DNA of 64,000 bases. Origin: Petasospora fabianii. Taxonomy: Eukaryota; Ascomycota; Saccharomycetes; Phaffomycetales; Wickerhamomycetaceae. The notes under the pieces are model-generated. The model made no database searches. It was not told where the DNA came from and saw only the letters and a list, made by a program, of their open reading frames with translations. How positions within the stretch are numbered: position 1 is the first letter of the stretch; every line of letters starts with the position of its first letter. Shown here piece by piece: positions 18,729-29,000 of the stretch. The position numbers were made by a program, and so were the translations under genes. The DNA lies in contig CP048717.1 of the NCBI GenBank assembly GCA_022641835.1, positions 1,302,001-1,366,000 on the forward strand. The letters run 5' to 3'.

Positions 18729-20882
18729 ATGGCAACCTCAGCAGAAACATCACCCTGTCTGCCCACAGACCACTGCTACTTTGGCTTCGATAAGAGCAGC
18801 TCATCATCTACCGCCAGCGGAGGAAGTCCTTGTACGCGTGCCGCCGTGACGTATAACTCATCCAATGCCTCACCAGCCGCCAGCGGCTTATCCAAACTAG
18901 TATCAAACTCGCCACCATCGGCGTCATCGGCACCATCAGCATCATCTACATCTACATCTAAGAAGATGCTTGACAGCAGTAAACCACTACCGGCTTTGCC
19001 CGTCATGCCCGCCATGCCCCAGATAAGTATCACGGTGAGTCCACCATCAAGTCCTTTCAACTCGCAGGACCTGCAGAAGAAAATATCAAGATTACCACAT
19101 CAACTTAATGTCGCTCATGCTCATAGTAAATTCACAGATATGGCAAACATGGGGATTGGTTCAATCAAGTCTACAGAGGAATTCAAGGCATTGACTCAAA
19201 ACATTGGTGATGCTATCGATGTTGTTATCCTTGACTTAAGACCTTTCAATCAGTATAACGTGTCACGTGTAAAGGATTCACTTAGTATATGTGTTCCAAC
19301 AACACTTTTGAAACGGTCATCTTTCCATTTAAGTAACATCTTTAAGACAATGGTGGCTTCTCAAGAGCAAATACTTCAATCCAAGCTTGAAAGTCAACGT
19401 GATCTTCGTGTGATTTTCTACGACTCTTCATCAAACCTCAAACATTGTTCTTTACATCTACATCAAATCATCAAAAAGTTCCAAGATTCCATTAATGACT
19501 ATGACAAAAACATTGATCTTTACATCGTTGATGAAGGATTCTCCATGTTTGAAAAATCTGAGATGGGGTCCACTGAGCATCATTTCATTGACAATACCAA
19601 GTTCAAAGAACCAGGAATGCAAGACACAACTGAATCCGGTGGTGCATTTGCCAGTTTTGTTCTTCCATCTGCAGACCCAGCATCTACTTTTATCATGTCT
19701 TTGAAGAACAACAGTGCATTCCCAGATACAAAGGGTACAGTGCTAAGAGCACCAACTTTTAAAGATCCTAACGAACTTCCAATTTGGTTACAACGTTATT
19801 CTAAACCAGATGCAGTCAATTCAATTATAAGCAATTTCATGAACATTGAAAATTTGGAAAATGCCCGCATTGGAGCTTCAGTCAAGAGAAAATCTATAAG
19901 CACTGGGTCCAATAGATCACCAGCATCATCTATCCAATCTCCAGGTGACCACATTACACTCAATGGTTCCGAATACGGGTTTAAGAACAGATATCCAAAT
20001 ATTTTGCCATATGAACACTCAAGAGTCAAACTTATGCCATCACCAATGTCTGGTGCCAATACACCATTTGGAAACCCTGGATCTCTCACAGTAAAGCCTA
20101 CATCATCATCTGTCTCACCTAACGCTAGTGTCTCAACATCTTCCAACAATAGTGCAACTTCTAAGCGTACCGATGATTATTTCAACGCTAACTTCTTAAG
20201 CGTTCCACAAGTTAACTCTGATGCTAAATACATTGCTACACAGGCTCCACTACCGGCAACCATTAATGATTTCTGGAAAGTGGTATGGTCAAATAATGTT
20301 GAACTTGTGATTTCATTAACGAATCTCGCTGAGAATGGTATGAAGAAGTCTGATGTCTATTGGCAAGAGAGCTCTATGGTTCATCTTGTCAGTGAAGAAG
20401 ATAATTTCCAAGGAGTTGAAAACTTGACTGTGAGAACCATTGAACTTACAAAACGTGGTCAGACCCGTACTGTTCATCAACTTCATCTTAAATGTTGGCC
20501 AGATTTTGGTACAGTCAAGTATTCTGAACTTCATAATTTGATCCGTGTGAGAGATTTCTTCTCAAAGGATAAGAAGACACCTATTGTTGTTCATTGTTCT
20601 GCTGGATGTGGAAGAACAGGGGTATTTATCACCATTGATATCCTTATTGAAGCTTTCAAGAAGTTGCAAATGAAAAGACTTTCAGAAGATGATAAAATGA
20701 CTGATTCTAACATCATCGACATTTGGAGAACAGACGAAGATCTGATTTACTTGACTGTGCAACAATTACGCAAACAAAGAATCTCAATGGTTCAAAGCTT
20801 GGATCAATTTGTCTTCTGCTATGAATCCATATTGGAATATTTTGCCTCTATGCAAAAGGAGAATACCGATCAGACTCATTAA
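18729..20882 (+). CDS. PTP2: Protein tyrosine phosphatase, Ptp2/Ptp3 type
   Basis: A 717-residue protein. A disordered Ser/Ala/Pro N-terminus precedes a rhodanese/Cdc25-homology region at about 150-240 (VVILDLRPFNQYNVSRVKDS), a regulatory domain seen in Ptp2 and Ptp3. The catalytic domain spans about 400-710. It has the WPDFG loop with general acid Asp592 and the signature HCSAGCGRTG with Cys623 and Arg629, so it should be active. Known role: dephosphorylation of the MAP kinases Hog1 and Fus3/Slt2. The neighbouring NOC2 matches the YOR206W-YOR208W order of S. cerevisiae, which favours PTP2 over PTP3. The long GC-rich promoter may carry stress elements. Confidence 0.88.
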   Translation: MATSAETSPCLPTDHCYFGFDKSSSSSTASGGSPCTRAAVTYNSSNASPAASGLSKLVSNSPPSASSAPSASSTSTSKKMLDSSKPLPALPVMPAMPQISITVSPPSSPFNSQDLQKKISRLPHQLNVAHAHSKFTDMANMGIGSIKSTEEFKALTQNIGDAIDVVILDLRPFNQYNVSRVKDSLSICVPTTLLKRSSFHLSNIFKTMVASQEQILQSKLESQRDLRVIFYDSSSNLKHCSLHLHQIIKKFQDSINDYDKNIDLYIVDEGFSMFEKSEMGSTEHHFIDNTKFKEPGMQDTTESGGAFASFVLPSADPASTFIMSLKNNSAFPDTKGTVLRAPTFKDPNELPIWLQRYSKPDAVNSIISNFMNIENLENARIGASVKRKSISTGSNRSPASSIQSPGDHITLNGSEYGFKNRYPNILPYEHSRVKLMPSPMSGANTPFGNPGSLTVKPTSSSVSPNASVSTSSNNSATSKRTDDYFNANFLSVPQVNSDAKYIATQAPLPATINDFWKVVWSNNVELVISLTNLAENGMKKSDVYWQESSMVHLVSEEDNFQGVENLTVRTIELTKRGQTRTVHQLHLKCWPDFGTVKYSELHNLIRVRDFFSKDKKTPIVVHCSAGCGRTGVFITIDILIEAFKKLQMKRLSEDDKMTDSNIIDIWRTDEDLIYLTVQQLRKQRISMVQSLDQFVFCYESILEYFASMQKENTDQTH

Positions 20883-21045
20883 CTTACGATACCCATAAAC
20901 ACAAGAATGTCATTAGCTTATGTTTAATACCATGCATGATCAATCTTCGATTTGTAGGGTCGGCTACAAGCAAGCAATTTCAAACAGAATGTACAATATT
21001 ACGTTAACGTATTGATCAATTATGCAAATGATATGCCGACTTTTT

Positions 21046-23181
21046 TTACTCTTCATCATCATCATCAGCTTCACTCATCTCCTCATCATCATCACCATCA
21101 TCTTCATCAGCACTTTCACCATCAATCTTTGCCTCTTTTGCTCTCTTTCTCTCCTCATCTTCTTCAGCAAGGGATTCTCTCAAGATTCTCATCTTCTCTT
21201 CCTTAACATCTCTTTGAACAACGACATAAGCACCAAGTGGTGTCTTTTCCCAACTTAAATCCTGTAAGAATCTATTCACTTCAACTCTATTAGTTGGTCC
21301 AAATTCGACATTTGCCCTCTTTTGCTCAATAAACTTAGCATTTTGGTTAAGTTTCTCAACAAGATTGGACAACTGTTTGTTGAACTTGACATTCTTACTC
21401 TGCTTGATGTATCTTCTTAAGGAGATTGTCACTGGAGTAGCTAATTCTGGGAATGAGATAGACTTGGAGTAGAGAACAAAGAATTCACCAGTTAGTTCAA
21501 CAAATTGTTCACAAACACCCTGTTGATAAACACGGGTACCCAAATATGCCGAGTTAGCCTTAATGTTGTGTTCAAAGTCAAAAGCTGTAAGGTTTGTGTT
21601 CTTTGGGTTACGTGTAAGAGTTGTAGAGTTTAGGATCTCTTGAAGCAATGGGAAAACAGGGATGAAGACACCAGTGTTTTGTGAAAGACGCAAAAGAGAT
21701 CTAATCAAATAGAATCTCAATGGGAAATATTGAGCAGTTGGAATAAGACGAGTAGCTCCAAGAGTCACTTGAACCAATGGATAGATGAGTTGACGAAGTG
21801 GAGATTCCTTTTTACCTTCTCTTTCAGAATTGCATTGAACTGCAAGGACACGAGACCAAAAATCAAGAGAATGGGTGTATTGCCAATTGTAAATTGTCTT
21901 ATAACCATCCTTAGTGTTATTGATAGAGTTTCTTAAGTGGATTGCCAATTGACGAACGTAATCGAATCCAATTTGATAGGACAATGTTTGATCGATACCA
22001 AAGAGTTCAGCTGCAGAGTTCTTTTGGAAGTTAATCATTGGCATTGTATGAACGTTTGTCTGACGACAATTCTTGATAAATGTCGAATAAGTCTGCTTAA
22101 GAATGGACTCAAGACATGATTTGGAGAATTCTCTAGCGGCATTGTTCAAGAAGGCAAAGGAGGCAATTTGTGTCTCAACGTCTGGGGTAGTAGACCACAC
22201 TGTCACAATAGCTGAAATGATCTGTTTCAAGAGTCTTCTAAAAGAGATGAAATATGGCAAGAGTTCCTGAACAGAAGAAAGAACAAGGGCAGCAGTCTCA
22301 GTGTTGGTGATATCCTGAAGCAAAGTGAGCAATGAAGCAGCATGAGATTTGAGAATGGTGTTCAATTGTTTCACTTTGGTGTTATTTGGAACGGTTCTTG
22401 TGCCCTTGACAACTTTATAGGAGACAATTTTCTGAACAGCGATTGGCAACTGTTTAAGACCGAGAAGAATCAATTGTTGGAATGCCTTTGGATCAGTAAC
22501 AGCATACTTGTACTCATCAGAGTCCCTGTTGACATTAACGGCAGCTTTGAAAGCCATAACAATGTTCTTAATAAGCTTAAGTTGTGGATCCTGAAGTTTC
22601 TTAGCCCAATCTTTGACCATTGCAGTAGTGACTTCGATCTTGTCGGCATCAACCTGGTCATCCTCTTGAGCCTGTGGTTGACCTTCTTGTTCCTCATCAT
22701 CTTCATCATCACTAATGGCATCGAGAGGGTTCACAGGGTCAAAATCAAGTAAACCTTTATCATTTTCCTGAAGATACTTGTAGAACTCTGGATCCTTCTC
22801 AGCAAGCTTCTCAAGATCATGCTGATGCTCCAAGATTTCCTCTTCATCAGAGGAACTTTCATCATCATCATCATCATCATCACTCTGTTCTTTCTGTTTC
22901 TTGGAGCCCTTCTTCTCCTTTGGAACATCAAAACCCTTCTCAAAGAACTCCTCGACATTCATATCATCAAATATCTCCTCTTTCTTCTTCTGAGCAGCTT
23001 GTTTAGCTTCAGTAACAGCTTCAGAACCAACATAAGCAGCAGTATCTCTATCTCCTCCCTTCTTTGTAGACTTGTGTTTAGCGAGCATCTGATTGTGCTT
23101 CTTGACCTCCTTACGGTGGTCAAGCGTATGCTTGAGATGTTTCGACTGGAACTTCTTGGTGGCCTTAGACACTTTACCCAT
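21046..23181 (-). CDS. NOC2: Nucleolar complex protein Noc2
   Basis: A 711-residue protein (yeast Noc2 is 710). The N-terminus is the typical [20 protein letters not shown] with a Lys-rich nucleolar signal, followed by several acidic runs ([15 protein letters not shown]). The central and C-terminal alpha-helical HEAT-like region (about 190-640) holds the family motifs around [27 protein letters not shown] second acidic tail ends the protein. Noc2 pairs with Mak21/Noc1 and then Noc3 to escort pre-60S particles from nucleolus to nucleoplasm. It converges on the PTP2-like gene with about 160 bp between stop codons. Confidence 0.96.
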   Translation of the reverse strand: MGKVSKATKKFQSKHLKHTLDHRKEVKKHNQMLAKHKSTKKGGDRDTAAYVGSEAVTEAKQAAQKKKEEIFDDMNVEEFFEKGFDVPKEKKGSKKQKEQSDDDDDDDESSSDEEEILEHQHDLEKLAEKDPEFYKYLQENDKGLLDFDPVNPLDAISDDEDDEEQEGQPQAQEDDQVDADKIEVTTAMVKDWAKKLQDPQLKLIKNIVMAFKAAVNVNRDSDEYKYAVTDPKAFQQLILLGLKQLPIAVQKIVSYKVVKGTRTVPNNTKVKQLNTILKSHAASLLTLLQDITNTETAALVLSSVQELLPYFISFRRLLKQIISAIVTVWSTTPDVETQIASFAFLNNAAREFSKSCLESILKQTYSTFIKNCRQTNVHTMPMINFQKNSAAELFGIDQTLSYQIGFDYVRQLAIHLRNSINNTKDGYKTIYNWQYTHSLDFWSRVLAVQCNSEREGKKESPLRQLIYPLVQVTLGATRLIPTAQYFPLRFYLIRSLLRLSQNTGVFIPVFPLLQEILNSTTLTRNPKNTNLTAFDFEHNIKANSAYLGTRVYQQGVCEQFVELTGEFFVLYSKSISFPELATPVTISLRRYIKQSKNVKFNKQLSNLVEKLNQNAKFIEQKRANVEFGPTNRVEVNRFLQDLSWEKTPLGAYVVVQRDVKEEKMRILRESLAEEDEERKRAKEAKIDGESADEDDGDDDEEMSEADDDDEE

Positions 23182-23425
23182 ATTGATGTCTTAAACACTG
23201 TTAACTAAGAGATATAAGAGAGAGAGAGATATAAGAGAGAAATGCTTAAGAGAGAAAAGTATCAGACGAAGCAGAGGAGAAAAAAAAAATTCGCGATGAG
23301 CCTGGTAGGGCCACTCTTAGGGGGGGTCGAGGACGGGAGGAGGATTAATTCTTTTCCAAAGGTTTTTAACTGGGTGGATGGAGAGCATTTATATGAGTTA
23401 ATCATAAGGATAAAACGGTAAAGAG

Positions 23426-24043
23426 ATGGTTTGGCCATTTAGTTCATCTGGTGAGACACAGACACAGACACAGACACCAAATACGACACCTCGGAGATCA
23501 TCGGAGCGTGTTAGAACTGTGCCTGTAGAGTTCGACACATCATCATCATCATCATCATCATCTTCTTCTTCATCTTCTTTACCATCACCATCTTCACCAT
23601 CACCATCAAAACCACTTCTTCTTGAAGATACAGAGCCACGTTTTAACAATGGTGCAGCTAAACCAGATCTTCCCATTAAAGAAGCAGTGAGTCGGATTTC
23701 ATTCGACGACTTCCGTTTCTCTTCACTAGTAAAGATGCCATGTTTCCGTGAAGCTGGACTCACAGGATTCTCAGCACTTGGTGTCCTTGGAGCTGCTGTC
23801 TTCTTGGCACAGAAATCTCCAGCAAAGGCTGCTAATTGGGCCGTTGGTGGGTTTTTAGTCGGTTCAACCGTTGCATGGGAACAATGTCGTTCACAAAGAC
23901 GTAAAGAGATGGCATTTGCTCAACAAGCTAAACAAACTGTTGCTAATAAGGAACGTCCAATGATGAAACAACAAAGTGAGACGATTGATGAGAAGGTTAA
24001 GGAGACAAGAGAAGAGGTGAAGAGTTGGTGGAAGCGTTCATGA
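23426..24043 (+). CDS. COX20: Cytochrome oxidase assembly chaperone Cox20
   Basis: A 205-residue protein, the same length as yeast Cox20. The conserved core is ISFDDFRFSSLVKMPCFRE, followed by the first membrane span (GLTGFSALGVLGAAVFLAQ), a short loop KSPAKA, and the second span (NWAVGGFLVGSTVAWEQCR). The N-terminal half carries a Ser-rich insertion encoded by (TCA)n codons, so conservation begins only at about residue 65. Cox20 is an inner-membrane chaperone for Cox2: it presents the precursor to the Imp peptidase and helps copper insertion. Confidence 0.92.
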   Translation: MVWPFSSSGETQTQTQTPNTTPRRSSERVRTVPVEFDTSSSSSSSSSSSSSLPSPSSPSPSKPLLLEDTEPRFNNGAAKPDLPIKEAVSRISFDDFRFSSLVKMPCFREAGLTGFSALGVLGAAVFLAQKSPAKAANWAVGGFLVGSTVAWEQCRSQRRKEMAFAQQAKQTVANKERPMMKQQSETIDEKVKETREEVKSWWKRS

Positions 24044-24126
24044 GGTGCATAACCTGTATATAACTAACATGATGCTATTGACGACCTTGTATTATACATC
24101 CAATAACCTAGCTATCTACGAACAAG

Positions 24127-25221
24127 TCATAGCTTAAGGAAGCCACCCTCATACTCACCAAACTGGTAGACACCCCAACCAAGTGAGAGTTTAGCACTGT
24201 TGTAAAGTTCCCTAGCTGGTTCGTCATTAGCAGCACCGGCAGCGACAACTATTGGCATAAAATGTTCAATAGTTGGATGAGCTTGTCTTAAAAGAGTATT
24301 ATGTTCTGTCTTGAGTGACTCAAGCTCATTAAATCTCTCTTCACCTGTTTTCTTGAGGATCTTAGTCAAGAGTGAGTTGAATGGAGCAACGTATGGTAAA
24401 GCTTCACCATCAAATGACAATGCTTTCCCCAATTCTCTTAAGTTGTGAACAGACATACCAGAGCATACTACAACACCTCCAAGCTCACGGTATTGAGACA
24501 ATACTTCACCTAGTCTTCTATGGATGTCAAAATCCTCCGTCTTCTTTAAAGACACTTGAATAAGTGGAACATCAATGTCCCAATAAGAACCTTCAGGTTT
24601 GCTTGTAGAGAAGGCAACTTTAAATGGCACCCACACTCCATGATCAAGTCCTCTATTAGTAGTCTTTGCATTAACACCTTGTCCTTTGAGTCTGTTTCTA
24701 ATGTCTTCAGCAAGCTCAATAGAATTACGTGTATGGAACTTCTCCTGATACATGTAATCTGGGAAGTTGTAAAAGTCATAAATCAACTCATTCTCAAGGG
24801 TTTCATTACCTCCTTCGAATAACTGCTTGACAGACTCAGGAATACCAATCTCAATGGCATTAGAACCTTCCCAATGAGCACTCACGACAATAACAAACTG
24901 TGGTTTGATTGTGTCTCTGATATATTTACCAACTTTAGAGACGGCTCTATAGGCTCCAGGTTCACCTCTAGCGTCGTCTGGGTACATGAACGTTGGTCCA
25001 CCATGGCTTAGAAAGAACACAGGGGTCTTTGGCTTAGTGGAGTCAAACAAGTATGAAGCTGGAGATGAAGATGTAGGTGTAGTAGTCGTTGGCATGATAG
25101 TCGAGTTATTACGGACAATAGCAGTGGAGAACAGCTTAAGCTGAAAGAAGGAGAACTTTGGGATGAGCAAAGCGAATATGGCAACGAGAACAACAATCAA
25201 CAATGAAGTCTGTGGATGCAT
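24127..25221 (-). CDS. Extradiol dioxygenase, DODA/LigB (YgiD) family
   Basis: A 364-residue protein. From about residue 66 it follows the class III extradiol ring-cleavage dioxygenase pattern: FFLSHGGPTFMY with His73, VVSAHWEGS with His116, RGLDHGVWVPFK, and near the C-terminus HPTIEHFMPIVVAAGAAND. These histidines and acidic residues fit the metal site (Fe or Zn). The family includes plant DOPA 4,5-dioxygenase and bacterial YgiD; the natural substrate in yeasts is not known. The N-terminus (TSLLIVVLVAIFALLIP) is a clear hydrophobic segment, so the long form may be membrane-anchored or secreted. An internal ATG (residue 43, at 25095) would give a soluble form. Confidence 0.85.
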   Translation of the reverse strand: MHPQTSLLIVVLVAIFALLIPKFSFFQLKLFSTAIVRNNSTIMPTTTTPTSSSPASYLFDSTKPKTPVFFLSHGGPTFMYPDDARGEPGAYRAVSKVGKYIRDTIKPQFVIVVSAHWEGSNAIEIGIPESVKQLFEGGNETLENELIYDFYNFPDYMYQEKFHTRNSIELAEDIRNRLKGQGVNAKTTNRGLDHGVWVPFKVAFSTSKPEGSYWDIDVPLIQVSLKKTEDFDIHRRLGEVLSQYRELGGVVVCSGMSVHNLRELGKALSFDGEALPYVAPFNSLLTKILKKTGEERFNELESLKTEHNTLLRQAHPTIEHFMPIVVAAGAANDEPARELYNSAKLSLGWGVYQFGEYEGGFLKL

Positions 25222-25598
25222 TCGTTTGTATGATGATTCATACCACTAATAAGACTTGGATCAAGGGCAAGCTTATATGGTTTTATGCGTAGATAGTAAC
25301 AAAAACCGTGGCGGAGTGCGGGTGATTAAATTTAGTGCTTCTCGCAGTCATCCGACAGTTCGACAAGCCACAGTTTTCTCCACATTCTTATTGGATGATC
25401 TGCTGCTCTAACACAAGCCCTATTGTCCTGTCTTTGTCTTCTCTTTGTCTTTGTCTTAGTCTTCATTGTCCCCGCTAATGGTCCAATTGTCTGCTGATTA
25501 AACCCCGAACAAAATGTAGACTCGTGGCATATAATGACGTCATATCTATCTACATCAAACTCATAACATTAACCGTGTCATTGTATCATTAAACCATA
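25222..25598. other. Gap between the dioxygenase gene and the HER1/GIP3-like gene
   Basis: A 377-bp promoter region for the minus-strand dioxygenase gene, also holding the 3' end of the next minus-strand gene. A TTGTCTTCTCTTTGTCTTTGTC pyrimidine repeat (partly shown) lies near 25430. No gene is visible. Confidence 0.5.
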
Positions 25599-28415
25599 TT
25601 AACCAAATCTATCTTTCAATCTACCACCAAGACTCCATTTCTTCGAAGTGCTCTGTCCACCACCGTTTCCCATAACATTCATCATCCTTGTGTTCTTTTC
25701 CGGATAAACAACTTTACCAGTCTTAACATCAAATTGTCCCCTCTTAATACTTGAGAAAGTCATACGCTCCTGATGTACTAGTGCCTGTGCAGCATATGAT
25801 AAAGATGTTGGTTGTTGTTTCGTTTTCATCAGGGGAAGCTTTGGAGGATTAATCCAACCTTTACGCTTAGGTTTACTCTCTTCAGGAAGGTCAGGTACAC
25901 CAGTAAAGCGAACCTTCTTAATGATCTTCTTTGGTGGTGGTGGTGATGATGGAGAAGACGGGGAAGCAATATATGTCTCCTGGATACTTGTACGATTGTC
26001 CTCAGTGTCCGACGTGTCAATGGAAGACTCTCCAGAGGTTGTTTCACGAGTATTGCTTAGTTCAGGCACTGGACTGGCATCACTAGTTGCTGATGGATCA
26101 AGTGTACGAGTTGGCTGTTTCAAAGAAGACTTGAGACGTGGAGGAGGAGCATTAGCAGAAGTTGTTGTGGTCTTGGATGGGGTATTGAAATACTCATCAG
26201 ACTCATCAGCGATTGTAGACGAAGGAGTAATGTTTCCTGACATGTCTTCCTGATGATCTGAAGGAGGTGGAGCAATTGTAATCTCTGGTGTAGTCAATTT
26301 CGAACCTGTTGAACGAGGTGGTGTTTTCATCACATCATCAGTGATGGAAAGCTCATTAATATCTGGTAGATAGTGATCAGTGGTATTGTTACTCATCTTC
26401 AACGATGAAGGGGATCTCCTTTGAGTTGATCCAGATGTCTGCTGTTGTGACACATGTACACGATTCATCTCAGAGTTGGACTTTAATGAAGAATGTCTCT
26501 CTTGCTTCAAAGCAGCAGCAGCAGCACCAGCAGCATGTTGAGCACTGTTTCTTGGAGAACGATTCGTTGGAAGCGATGGTGTTCTCTTTAAAGATGAATT
26601 ATGAGGTGGTGATAACAACGGGGACCCAGCAGACGATGCAGTAGTTGTCGAAGCAGCTGCTGCTTTTGCTCTTTCTTGTCTCTTCAATTCACTTCTAATG
26701 TCAAATGCCGGACTTGACATGTATGCAGACACTGGTCTTCTAACTTGTAATGATGGTGAACGAGAGATTGAAGATGGTGATCTCTGAGATGGTCTCACTG
26801 ACCCTGTCAATGAGTTAGTTCTCATACTGTTCAAGACAGAAGAGTTACTCGAGTTTGAAGTTGTCGATGCATTACTTCCAGATCTTTGTCTCGTGACGAT
26901 TGGAGCAGAAGGTCTTGATATTGATGAATTAGAGGCATTACTACCAGAGCGTTGTCTTGATTTCATCAATGAACCTGAACGTGAAACTTGAGGAGACGTT
27001 CTATCCTTGGTTAACTCACCACGGAGTTTCCTTTCTCTTTCCTCCATTCTTCTCTTGGATTTGATATCTTCAACAGTTTGTCTTTCTCTCTCAATTCTCT
27101 CCCTTTCAGCACGTTCCTCAGTGAACTTACGCTCACGATCTCTCTGCTGCTTAGCAACCATCTCCTGAGACAACTTCTCCTTACTTGGATCAAACAATAA
27201 ACTCATTCTTCTGCTTTCAGACTCTGGGGACAATGGTGAAGTGGATCTAACACGAGCCTTATCGTTATGGGCCTTAGTCTCTAAAGAAAGCTTTGAACGT
27301 CTCTCTAATGTATCAGCAATTTCCCAATTCGTAACAAATTCAGAGATGGTGGATATGATACTATTATCCAATTGAATAGCTTGGTCTAATGGCTGTAAGA
27401 AGGATAACACCACATCTCGTTTCAATTGGAACATGGAACCCTGTCGTGTTGACCTTGTGAGCATAAACATAATGTTTTCATTCTTTCGAGAGGACTTTAG
27501 GAATTCATCACATCTTTGCAATGCAAGTTCAAGCTTAACATTCTTATGAAGAAGTTTTGGACTGTGTAATTGATCAAACACGGGGAGGTAGAGATCTCTA
27601 CCAAATTTCCTCAAGATGTTATAAAGTTCACCAAGTTTGACAAAGCATGCAAAGAGTCTATGATTTGTGTGTTGCCACTCGGGTAGTCTCTTGAAGATGG
27701 CCTCAGTGGTTCGCTTTTTGTATTGAGACAGTTGATCTCGGTACTTTGTAATGTTTTGTATCGTGGTGGTGATGGCTCCTAGGATTATGGGGGAAATCTT
27801 GAATTGGTATGTCGTGGCTTGGGTCCTTAACGTCACAAGTTTTGAAAGAGTGAGGATCTCATGTGGCTCCAAGAGGTCCTTGAAGGCATTTGGATCGAGT
27901 GGAATCGGTTTATGATTGGCATCGGGCCTTCTGTGGGCATCTCTTTCGATAACACACTGTTTAAGTCTTTGTTGATAGATACCGATCGAGTTTTCAATGA
28001 TGGCAAGCAAGCCCGTGAAAAGAGCTGGATAATCCACATCTGTACGCGTATAATCAGGAATCACTGATTCCAATGTTTCATCTACTTCAAAATTGATAGC
28101 GTTGGTGGAAACTTGTGGAGAAACCTTCTTCATATCGGGGACTTCGAGACGAGCCACTTGGTCGAGTCTCTTCTTCAGCGTCTCGTGGGCATTGGCAATC
28201 CAAGGACCACTCAGAGTGACAATGTAGTGAAGTAGAGGCACAGTATCATGTTGAGAACGAACTTTGATGTGAACTGCCCTCGTATGAGTGGCGAGTAACT
28301 CGAGCTTGCGGAGGGCACAGTGGTACTCCACAATACGAGCATCAAAGCTATCGAGGTGAACACCACCTTTAAAGCTCGGAGTCGAGGCAGCAGCTGCAGC
28401 ACTAGCAGGGTTCAT
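25599..28415 (-). CDS. Large helical/disordered protein with a PP1-docking motif, HER1/GIP3-like
   Basis: A 938-residue protein. Residues about 25-370 are predicted helical and well conserved in character (EYHCALRKLELLATHTRAVH, then RRLPEWQH-like and KFGRDLYLPVFDQLHSP segments). Residues about 400-470 are a charged helix rich in Arg/Glu, and the rest is Ser/Pro/Thr-rich. The C-terminus has KKVRFTGVP at 833-841, a good RVxF-type docking site for protein phosphatase 1, then KRKGWINPPKLP. This end reminds me of yeast Her1 (YOR227W) and Gip3, a Glc7 regulator. The presence of MCP1 (YOR228C in yeast) in the window fits. Identification from memory only, so the symbol is left blank. Confidence 0.6.
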   Translation of the reverse strand: MNPASAAAAASTPSFKGGVHLDSFDARIVEYHCALRKLELLATHTRAVHIKVRSQHDTVPLLHYIVTLSGPWIANAHETLKKRLDQVARLEVPDMKKVSPQVSTNAINFEVDETLESVIPDYTRTDVDYPALFTGLLAIIENSIGIYQQRLKQCVIERDAHRRPDANHKPIPLDPNAFKDLLEPHEILTLSKLVTLRTQATTYQFKISPIILGAITTTIQNITKYRDQLSQYKKRTTEAIFKRLPEWQHTNHRLFACFVKLGELYNILRKFGRDLYLPVFDQLHSPKLLHKNVKLELALQRCDEFLKSSRKNENIMFMLTRSTRQGSMFQLKRDVVLSFLQPLDQAIQLDNSIISTISEFVTNWEIADTLERRSKLSLETKAHNDKARVRSTSPLSPESESRRMSLLFDPSKEKLSQEMVAKQQRDRERKFTEERAERERIERERQTVEDIKSKRRMEERERKLRGELTKDRTSPQVSRSGSLMKSRQRSGSNASNSSISRPSAPIVTRQRSGSNASTTSNSSNSSVLNSMRTNSLTGSVRPSQRSPSSISRSPSLQVRRPVSAYMSSPAFDIRSELKRQERAKAAAASTTTASSAGSPLLSPPHNSSLKRTPSLPTNRSPRNSAQHAAGAAAAALKQERHSSLKSNSEMNRVHVSQQQTSGSTQRRSPSSLKMSNNTTDHYLPDINELSITDDVMKTPPRSTGSKLTTPEITIAPPPSDHQEDMSGNITPSSTIADESDEYFNTPSKTTTTSANAPPPRLKSSLKQPTRTLDPSATSDASPVPELSNTRETTSGESSIDTSDTEDNRTSIQETYIASPSSPSSPPPPKKIIKKVRFTGVPDLPEESKPKRKGWINPPKLPLMKTKQQPTSLSYAAQALVHQERMTFSSIKRGQFDVKTGKVVYPEKNTRMMNVMGNGGGQSTSKKWSLGGRLKDRFG

Positions 28416-29000
28416 CTGCAGAGATTGGGAGTTGGGAGGTTACGTCACCAGTGGTCCTCTCTCTAGTATTGTAATAGTTGTTTGTGCCAGATAAGGCAAA
28501 GAGTCAACGCGTCAATGAGGGGGAGCAAAGGCGAGACACCGACGAAGTAATGCGCTAAGAAAGCGCTATGAGGGGAACAAAGACGAGTGAAAGAGAAGAC
28601 TCAAAGGAATAAACAACACAGTAACACAACAGATACACAACAAAGAGTTTAAATGGTCTTTAAACTCCACTTAAAGGTCATAAATACGCGTTATATAATC
28701 AAAGATTAAACCTAATGGAATACATTTTCGCGGAAAAAACACCCGGACATCTCCCCATATACTAAAAACTTAAGCTCTTTTTTGATATATGAATGGTTTA
28801 TATACATAGTAGTAGTTTATACTGTTTATTACCCTTTATTTAAGATCTAGAGTGGGTCATTTGAGCCCTTGATCCATCATATACATCGTCATATACATCT
28901 ATTGACCGATATAAACGACAGCCTTTCCAACAGAGAGACCACTTAGCAGATCTAATACTCTACAGTTGCCACAAGCTCATCGAACTCATCGAACCCATTA
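28416..29000. promoter_or_regulatory. Divergent promoter between the HER1/GIP3-like gene and MRS2
   Basis: A 585-bp divergent gap. ACGCGT lies near 28507 and again CGCGTTATATAA at about 28687. AT-rich DNA dominates 28720-28860. No gene or RNA is visible. Confidence 0.5.
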
